From: Klebsiella sp. WP3-W18-ESBL-02
GTDB taxonomy: Bacteria > Pseudomonadota > Gammaproteobacteria > Enterobacterales > Enterobacteriaceae
DNA: 64,000 nucleotides
Assembly: GCF_014168815.1 (NCBI RefSeq)
Contig: NZ_AP021972.1
Coordinates: 3,038,001-3,102,000 of the forward strand
Reading direction: 5' to 3'
A program made the position numbers and the translations under genes. The notes under the pieces are model-generated. The model saw nothing but the letters and a program-made list of their open reading frames with translations, had not been told where the DNA came from and did not search any database. Shown here piece after piece: positions 59,633 through 64,000 of this stretch; the stretch's first letter is position 1, and every line of letters begins with the position of its first letter.

Positions 59633-61594
59633 TTAGCGGAAGTTACAGCCAATAGCACCCGGTTGGTTGCACAAGCCGGAGCGCGACCTGTCGCCGTTGT
59701 TGCCGCTTGATTGTCTTCCGGTCGTCGTCACCGTGGTGCCCGTAATTCCGCTGGTTGTTTGAACCCCGCCGACGTTACTACCACCATTGCTGCCACCGTT
59801 ATTACCGCCGCCATTGTTGCCACCGCCGTTGTTACCGCCGCCGTTGTTACCGCCGCCGCCGTTACCACCGTGGTGACCACCGCCATGGTTATCATCGCCG
59901 CCGCCGTTTCCGCCGTGGTGACCACCGCCATGGTTACCATCGCCGCCGCCGTTTCCGCCGTGGTGACCGCCGCCATGATTATCATCGCCGCCGCCGTTAC
60001 CGCCGTGGTGACCGCCGCCATGATTATCATCACCGCCGCCATTACCGCCGTGGTTACCATGACCGCCAAACGGGTTATGACCCTGGCCGCCGCCCATACC
60101 GCCGTGATTATCACCACCGCCCTGGTTACCACCGCCGCCATTGCCACCGTGATTACCATGACCGCCAAACGGGTTATGACCCTGGCCGCCGCCCATACCG
60201 CCGTGATTATCACCGCCGCCCTGGTTGCCACCGCCGCCGTTGCCACCGTGATTACCATGGCCGCCAAACGGGTTATGACCCTGACCGCCGCCCATACCGC
60301 CGTGGTTATCACCACCGCCCTGGTTGCCGCCGCCGTTGCCACCGTGGTTATCATGACCACCGAACGGGTTATGACCCTGACCGCCGCCATTACCGCCCAT
60401 ACCGCCGTGATCGCCACCGCTGCCGCCCTGGCCACCACCCATACCGCCGTGATCGCCGCCGCTGCCGCCCTGGCCACCACCCATGCCGCCGTGATCGCCG
60501 CCGCTGCCGCCCTGGCCACCACCCATACCGCCGTGATCGCCGCCGCTGCCGCCCTGGCCACCACCCATACCGCCGTGATCGCCGCCGCTGCCGCCCTGGC
60601 CACCACCCATACCGCCGTGATCGCCGCCGCTGCCGCCCTGGCCACCACCCATACCGCCGTGATCGCCGCCGCTGCCGCCCTGGCCACCACCCATACCGCC
60701 GTGATCGCCACCGTCGCCGCCGCTCTGGCCACCACCCATACCGCCGTGATCGCCGCCGCTGCCGCCCTGGCCACCACCCATACCGCCGTGATCGCCGCCG
60801 CTGCCGCCCTGGCCACCACCCATACCGCCGTGATCGCCACCGCCTTGGCCACCACCGCCATTATCGCCGCCTCCATTGCCGCCACCGCCATGGTCGCCAC
60901 CACCGCCGTTGCCGCCACCGCCATGGTCGCCGCCACCGCCGTTGCCGCCACCGCCATGGTCGCCGCCACCGCCGTTACCGCCGCCTCCATTGCCGCCGCC
61001 TCCGTTGCCACCGCCGCCTCCATTGCCGCCACCGCCGTTACCGCCGCCTCCGTTGCCGCCACCGCCGTTGCCGCCGCCTCCATTGCCACCACCGCCGTTG
61101 CCGCCGCCTCCATTGCCGCCACCGCCGTTGCCGCCGCCTCCATTGCCGCCACCGCCGTTGCCGCCGCCTCCATTGCCGCCACCGCCGTTGCCGCCGCCTC
61201 CATGGTCGCCGCCACCGCCGTTACCGCCGCCTCCATGGTCGCCACCACCGCCGTTACCGCCGCCTCCGTTGCCACCACCGCCGTTACCGCCGCCTCCGTT
61301 GCCACCACCGCCGTTACCGCCGCCTCCGTTGCCACCACCGCCGTTGCCGCCGCCTCCGTTGCCACCACCGCCGTTGCCGCCGCCTCCATGGTCGCTGCCG
61401 CTATTGCCGCCTCCACCCTGACCGTTATCCTGACCGTTTCCGCCATTTCCGTTGTCGTTGCCATTCCCCCGGTTATTTGAATTTTGACCGCGGTTGTCGT
61501 TATTACCATTCTCACCTGCAGCTACGGCATATATAGTCGTCGCAGGGTATAAAACGGTGAGCGCCATAATTATGGCGAGTTGCTTCATTTTCAT
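59633..61594 (-). CDS. Exported giant glycine-repeat protein at the curli locus
   Basis: I do not recognise a named family. The 653-residue protein has a Sec signal (MKMKQLAIIMALTVLYPATT, cleavage near YAVA-A), an Asn-rich linker to about residue 65, then four repeat arrays: GGGGN pentapeptides with GGGGDH interruptions; about ten GGMGGGQGGSGGDH units; four roughly 33-residue units with GHNPFGGH; and GGGHHGGNGGGDDNH units grading into GGGNN. A non-repetitive Ser/Thr-rich tail ends CNQPGAIGCNFR with two cysteines. The ATG at 61594 has AAAGGG 6 nt upstream. It is divergent from csgD, where E. coli has csgBA, and has its own terminator. It lacks curlin repeats. A matrix or surface polymer role is inference. 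Confidence 0.85.
   Translation of the reverse strand: MKMKQLAIIMALTVLYPATTIYAVAAGENGNNDNRGQNSNNRGNGNDNGNGGNGQDNGQGGGGNSGSDHGGGGNGGGGNGGGGNGGGGNGGGGNGGGGNGGGGNGGGGNGGGGNGGGGDHGGGGNGGGGDHGGGGNGGGGNGGGGNGGGGNGGGGNGGGGNGGGGNGGGGNGGGGNGGGGNGGGGNGGGGNGGGGGNGGGGNGGGGNGGGGDHGGGGNGGGGDHGGGGNGGGGDHGGGGNGGGDNGGGGQGGGDHGGMGGGQGGSGGDHGGMGGGQGGSGGDHGGMGGGQSGGDGGDHGGMGGGQGGSGGDHGGMGGGQGGSGGDHGGMGGGQGGSGGDHGGMGGGQGGSGGDHGGMGGGQGGSGGDHGGMGGGQGGSGGDHGGMGGGQGGSGGDHGGMGGNGGGQGHNPFGGHDNHGGNGGGNQGGGDNHGGMGGGQGHNPFGGHGNHGGNGGGGNQGGGDNHGGMGGGQGHNPFGGHGNHGGNGGGGNQGGGDNHGGMGGGQGHNPFGGHGNHGGNGGGDDNHGGGHHGGNGGGDDNHGGGHHGGNGGGDGNHGGGHHGGNGGGDDNHGGGHHGGNGGGGNNGGGNNGGGNNGGGNNGGSNGGSNVGGVQTTSGITGTTVTTTGRQSSGNNGDRSRSGLCNQPGAIGCNFR
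59860..60040. repeat. His/Asp-rich GGGHHGGNGGGDDNH tandem array
   Basis: Four units of about 15 codons (45 bp) near the C-terminal end of the glycine-rich gene, with DDNH/DGNH variation. Clustered His and Asp could bind metal ions. Boundaries are approximate. Confidence 0.85.
60041..60402. repeat. GHNPFGGH long-unit tandem array
   Basis: Four units, three of them about 99 bp apart, each holding GGMGGGQGHNPFGGH and NHGGNGGGG. The phenylalanines here are the only aromatic residues of the repeat region. Boundaries are approximate. Confidence 0.85.
60403..60836. repeat. GGMGGGQGGSGGDH tandem array
   Basis: Ten units of about 42 bp, nine near identical and one variant (GGQSGGDGGDH). Regularly spaced Met, Gln and Asp-His pairs. 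Long near-identical copies imply recent expansion or gene conversion. Confidence 0.9.
60871..61387. repeat. GGGGN pentapeptide (15-bp) tandem array
   Basis: More than 25 GGGGN units, with GGGGDH interruptions clustered at both ends and one GGGGGN length variant. The G-rich strand is the coding strand. Boundaries are approximate. Confidence 0.9.
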
Positions 61595-61930
61595 GATGAA
61601 CCCTTTCACACGTTATAAGTTGCTGTATGCTATTGCCGTAACAATCGATTATTTTGCAATATAAACAAAATAGAACTGGTGATAATCACGACACCCATTG
61701 ATAAATGACCTAGCATTCTGACGATATAGATAAAAGCCAATCTGCAGATAATGGTCTTTTTTTCAATCCGTTATCGCAGAGAATGTCGAAAGAAGAAAAT
61801 AATGGCCAAAAATAAGTTGATAGCTGCCCGGCACAATCTGAAAAAGATTACGCACAGTATTTGATGGTATAATAATCCTCGCCACGAATTTAAATAAAAC
61901 CCGTAGTGCAGACCGCATCCCATTTATCTG

Positions 61931-62155
61931 TATTCGGTTAGCTCATCATACTTTTGAAAACAAACCACCCCGCCATGTTAGAAATATCGAAGGAAAGCTG
62001 CATTATGTTTACCACACCGATAATACTGAGTGACTCGATGCTATATGGATGAGTATGCATACCAGTTTGGCGTGGCGATCTCATAACAAAGGTTGATTTA
62101 TTTTCAAAAAGTCAACCTTTAGTATTAATAAATCCCCAGAGAGGCTAACCGAATA
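61931..62155. repeat. Perfect 12-bp inverted repeat pair, 201-bp spacer
   Basis: TATTCGGTTAGC at 61931-61942 and its exact reverse complement GCTAACCGAATA at 62144-62155. Flanking bases do not extend the match. Confidence 0.85.
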
Positions 62156-62373
62156 ACGCACACGGAAAACAACACGTTATAAAGAAGACGATTCAACAAA
62201 AGTTTGAAAAGTGCTTAAGGTCACACGCAATCATCACACAAATTATCTGAGGCGATCATATTACTTAAAATAAATCAACCGATATCATATTGAATAATAA
62301 CAAAATAAAATATAAAGGTGCAATATGTATGATCATTAAGAATGCAGGTTAAAAACTTAATAAATCGGCCTTA

Positions 62374-62410
62374 TTTACATTTTGTAATTTATTTTTACAT
62401 TATGTTTCAT
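62374..62410 (+). promoter_or_regulatory. OmpR-box-like sequence upstream of csgD
   Basis: TTTACATTTTGTAATTTATT followed by TTTACATTATGTTTCAT resembles tandem OmpR sites (TTTACATTTTGNAACAT type). OmpR is the key activator of csgD in E. coli and Salmonella. It lies about 170-205 bp before the start codon. Confidence 0.5.
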
Positions 62411-62580
62411 GATTATTTCTTGATTTAGGTTTATCAGCGTCTAAATTTTAAATTAAGAAACTTTAGTTTTAATTCTCTTATTTGAAACACTTCATCCATA
62501 CAGCAACCACATTTCAGCAGTGCTTAAATAGATGATTTGATAATATTTGCCTGCTGCATAATTTATATTGGGGACTCATC

Positions 62581-63228
62581 ATGGCAAAAGAGCTTACCTC
62601 GACAAACCAGACTCTCTCCTTAGTCACAAGGCCTTCATTACAGTCTTGTGCCCTGTCGCAGAATTTGAAAAAGTTACTCAGGATGGAAATTAAAATTGTT
62701 AATATTCATCTAGTTAACATTGATAATTTAGACCCGGGCATTATCCTTTTCGATATGATGGATACCGATAGACGGTTAATGAAGGCCTGGCAGGAAGCGC
62801 TGTGCAAATTGAACAACGGTGCAAAATTATTGCTGTTCAACACGCCAGAAGAGTACTCCTATCCCGACATCGAGGCATGGCCGCACATCAGCGGCATATT
62901 CTATGAACATGATGAAGAACACTTTCTGGTCAAAGGGCTGCAAAAGGTGATGGAAGGCGAATGCTACTTTTCACGTAAATTAGCAAGCTATCTTATTATG
63001 CATTCCGGTAACTATCGCTATGATAATTCGGAAAGTACTATTCTCACCTATCGCGAGAAAGAGATCCTGAACAAGCTGCGGATCGGTGCCTCCAATCTTG
63101 AGATCGCCCGTGCGCTCTTTATTAGTGAGAGTACCGTTAAAACGCATCTCTATCATTTATTTAAGAAAATAGCCGTCAAAAACCGCACACAGGCCGTTTC
63201 CTGGGCTAACGATAACTTCAAACATTAA
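62581..63228 (+). CDS. csgD: LuxR/FixJ-family biofilm regulator CsgD
   Basis: CsgD activates curli and cellulose programmes in E. coli. The 215-residue protein has an atypical receiver-like domain (ILFDMMDTDRRLMKAW, NTPEEYSYPDIEAWPHISG) and a C-terminal LuxR helix-turn-helix nearly identical to E. coli CsgD (LTYREKEILNKLRIGASN, SESTVKTHLYHLFKKIAVKN). The receiver half is more diverged. The start has GGGGA 6 nt upstream. csgE, csgF and csgG, which follow in E. coli, are absent: only 71 bp separate csgD from the convergent ycdZ. Confidence 0.95.
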   Translation: MAKELTSTNQTLSLVTRPSLQSCALSQNLKKLLRMEIKIVNIHLVNIDNLDPGIILFDMMDTDRRLMKAWQEALCKLNNGAKLLLFNTPEEYSYPDIEAWPHISGIFYEHDEEHFLVKGLQKVMEGECYFSRKLASYLIMHSGNYRYDNSESTILTYREKEILNKLRIGASNLEIARALFISESTVKTHLYHLFKKIAVKNRTQAVSWANDNFKH

Positions 63229-63237
63229 GATCGCGTG

Positions 63238-63281
63238 ACAAAAAAACGGCGGCCAGGGTATTCCCCCGCCGCCGTTTTGTC
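63238..63281. terminator. Bidirectional terminator between csgD and ycdZ
   Basis: AAAAAACGGCGGC, a short loop, then GCCGCCGTTTTGT: a strong stem with A and T flanks, usable by the convergent csgD and ycdZ transcripts. It marks csgD as monocistronic. Confidence 0.88.
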
Positions 63282-63299
63282 TTCGTCATGTCTGCACCG

Positions 63300-63782
63300 T
63301 TATAGCGCCGATTCTTCCGTTTGCTTACGTTCCGCCTTACGATTTGCCAGCCATAGGCCGCTGTTTTTCATGGCATAGCCAAACAACAACCCCACCAGCA
63401 GCGACGGCACAACCGCGCGCCAGTCGCCCTGTCCTGCGAACGTAGTGCAAGCGCCAATAAACGTGCCGGGGACAAATGACAACAGCAGCTGCTTAGACTG
63501 AATGCACATCAGAAATGCCACGACGCCAGTCATCATGTAGCCAACAATCTCCAGATGCGGCGCTAATGCGCTGCCGTAGATAATCACCAGCGCCCAGACA
63601 ACCCCGCTCATGGTCGTGCAGGTGGAAATAGCCAGCCCTTTCAGCCCGCCCTGCGGACAGGCGAAATAGGCCGTACAGCCAAGAAAACCGGCCCAGCTCA
63701 AGAGTCCGAGAGACACGGCCACCCATCCCCAGATACCGGAGAGAATGCCTGTTGTGATTGCGATAGCTAAGATAACGTTCAT
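63300..63782 (-). CDS. ycdZ: DUF1097 inner membrane protein YcdZ
   Basis: This 160-residue protein has about five hydrophobic segments (VILAIAITTGILSGIWGWVA, LLSWAGFLGCTAYFACPQGG, LLLSFVPGTFIGACTTF) and matches YcdZ closely. Function unknown. ATG at 63782 (MNVILAIAI) is chosen over ATG at 63791 by family comparison. In E. coli it flanks csgG, so it anchors the right boundary of the curli locus. Confidence 0.93.
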   Translation of the reverse strand: MNVILAIAITTGILSGIWGWVAVSLGLLSWAGFLGCTAYFACPQGGLKGLAISTCTTMSGVVWALVIIYGSALAPHLEIVGYMMTGVVAFLMCIQSKQLLLSFVPGTFIGACTTFAGQGDWRAVVPSLLVGLLFGYAMKNSGLWLANRKAERKQTEESAL

Positions 63783-63878
63783 GGCGAGCATCTTAGCAGA
63801 TGCCCGCCGTTATGATGAGATCACGAGCACATTATGTTCATCATATACATTTCATTTTCACCAAAAGCGTGACTTAAA

Positions 63879-64000
63879 TCACTCCTCAGCTTCTTCCTGC
63901 AGCTCATCCCACATGGCCGCAATCGCTTCGCGGGTCAGCGGTGCCATCGTACGCCAGAAGGCGGTCGTGGCATGAGCTTCGACCTTCCCGAGGAACGTTT
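63879..64000 (-). CDS. ycdY: TorD/DmsD-family chaperone YcdY, 3' end only
   Basis: The reverse strand from the window edge reads FLGKVEAHATTAFWRTMAPL, then TREAIAAMWDELQEEAEE and a TGA stop, matching the C-terminus of E. coli YcdY, a redox-enzyme maturation chaperone that helps insert zinc into YcdX. Forty residues are visible; the rest lies outside the window. Confidence 0.9.
   Translation of the reverse strand, partial: TFLGKVEAHATTAFWRTMAPLTREAIAAMWDELQEEAEE

Larger units (their letters stand above)
61595..62580. promoter_or_regulatory. AT-rich divergent intergenic region (glycine-rich gene / csgD)
   Basis: This roughly 990-bp region resembles in size and composition the large regulatory gap between csgB and csgD in E. 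coli. It contains a pair of perfect 12-bp inverted repeats (61931-61942 and 62144-62155), a 9-bp hairpin (62088-62096 with 62112-62120), CsgD-box-like sequence (62198-62220) and OmpR-box-like sequence (62374-62410). No credible gene is present; the longest plausible start (61975) encodes only 25 residues. Confidence 0.75.

Noticed and set aside
60403..60836. RTX calcium-binding nonapeptides.
   Set aside because: GGSGGDHGG resembles GGXGXDXUX, but the required large hydrophobic residue is glycine, and no type I secretion genes or C-terminal secretion signal are nearby.
59711..61536. Long open frames of about 590 codons on the forward strand and in another reverse frame over the glycine-rich gene, plus a Pro-rich 181-codon frame.
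   Set aside because: They are by-products of GGN codon repeats, which lack stop triplets in several frames. Only the glycine frame has a signal peptide, ribosome binding site and terminator.
59633..61594. Curlin (CsgA/CsgB) identity of the glycine-rich protein.
   Set aside because: No SX5QXGXGNXAX3Q curlin repeats; composition and unit lengths differ completely.
61975..62052. 25-codon open frame starting ATGTTAGAAATATCG in the csgD upstream gap.
   Set aside because: No good ribosome binding site for the full frame, no signal or recognisable motif, and AT-rich context gives such frames by chance.
63228..63300. Remnants of csgE, csgF or csgG after csgD.
   Set aside because: Only 71 bp are present and they are filled by a bidirectional terminator; no trace of those genes can fit.

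Overview
This window is chromosomal DNA of an Enterobacteriaceae bacterium. Gene content, gene order and protein sequence follow the E. coli mfd-ptsG-fab-rne-flg-pyrC-opg-csg region almost gene for gene, and REP/BIME and ERIC repeats sit between genes. Fine details (rearranged ends, missing genes, extra regulators, two REP families) show it is not E. coli itself. A motile Klebsiella-, Enterobacter- or Kosakonia-like genus is plausible, but I cannot name the species.

Layout. 1-314: 3' end of a melR-like AraC regulator. 432-3878: mfd. 4171-6354: fhuE. 6491-7924: ptsG (reverse), with a conserved leader (SgrS-pairing site, Mlc operator, CRP site). 8225-18949: a long reverse gene cluster for lipid, envelope and DNA precursors (yceD-rpmF-plsX-fabH-fabD-fabG-acpP-fabF-pabC-mltG-tmk-holB-ycfH). 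19092-26016: yceF, an exported alpha/beta hydrolase, rluC (reverse) and rne with its autoregulatory leader. 26103-28361: an accessory LysR regulator with a divergent MFS exporter. 28447-40153: the flagellar rod-hook-basal body cluster flgL-K-J-I-H-G-F-E-D-C-B (reverse), divergent from flgA-M-N. 40196-44078: murJ, yceM, yceH, rimJ. 44493-50707: yceB, pyrC, dinI, bssS, solA, yceO, trhO, lpxL. 50831-58965: mdtG, msyB, yceK, opgH-opgG (osmoregulated periplasmic glucan synthesis), opgC and ymdB.

The most unusual part is the right end, 59036-63782. In E. coli the place between ymdB and ycdZ holds the curli genes (csgBAC divergent from csgDEFG). Here a clear csgD regulator gene remains, but curlin, nucleator and export genes (csgA, B, C, E, F, G) are absent. 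Opposite csgD lies one gene for a 653-residue exported protein made almost wholly of glycine with Asn, Asp, His, Gln, Met and Ser, built as four successive tandem-repeat arrays. It has a signal peptide, a good ribosome binding site, its own terminator and a non-repetitive tail with two cysteines. A small pilin-like secreted protein follows. I infer that this may be a CsgD-linked extracellular matrix or surface polymer occupying the curli locus. The roughly 990-bp intergenic region contains a pair of perfect 12-bp inverted repeats about 200 bp apart, OmpR-like sequence and CsgD-box-like sequence.

Other notable points: a perfect 48-bp in-frame tandem duplication in flgL; mfd with non-canonical neighbours on both sides (melR and fhuE, with the hinT-to-ldtC block missing between mfd and fhuE); an inverted repeat that could hide the dinI ribosome binding site in pyrC read-through RNA; a solitary hairpin upstream of plsX resembling a type I-E CRISPR repeat; and a BIME inside the flg operon.
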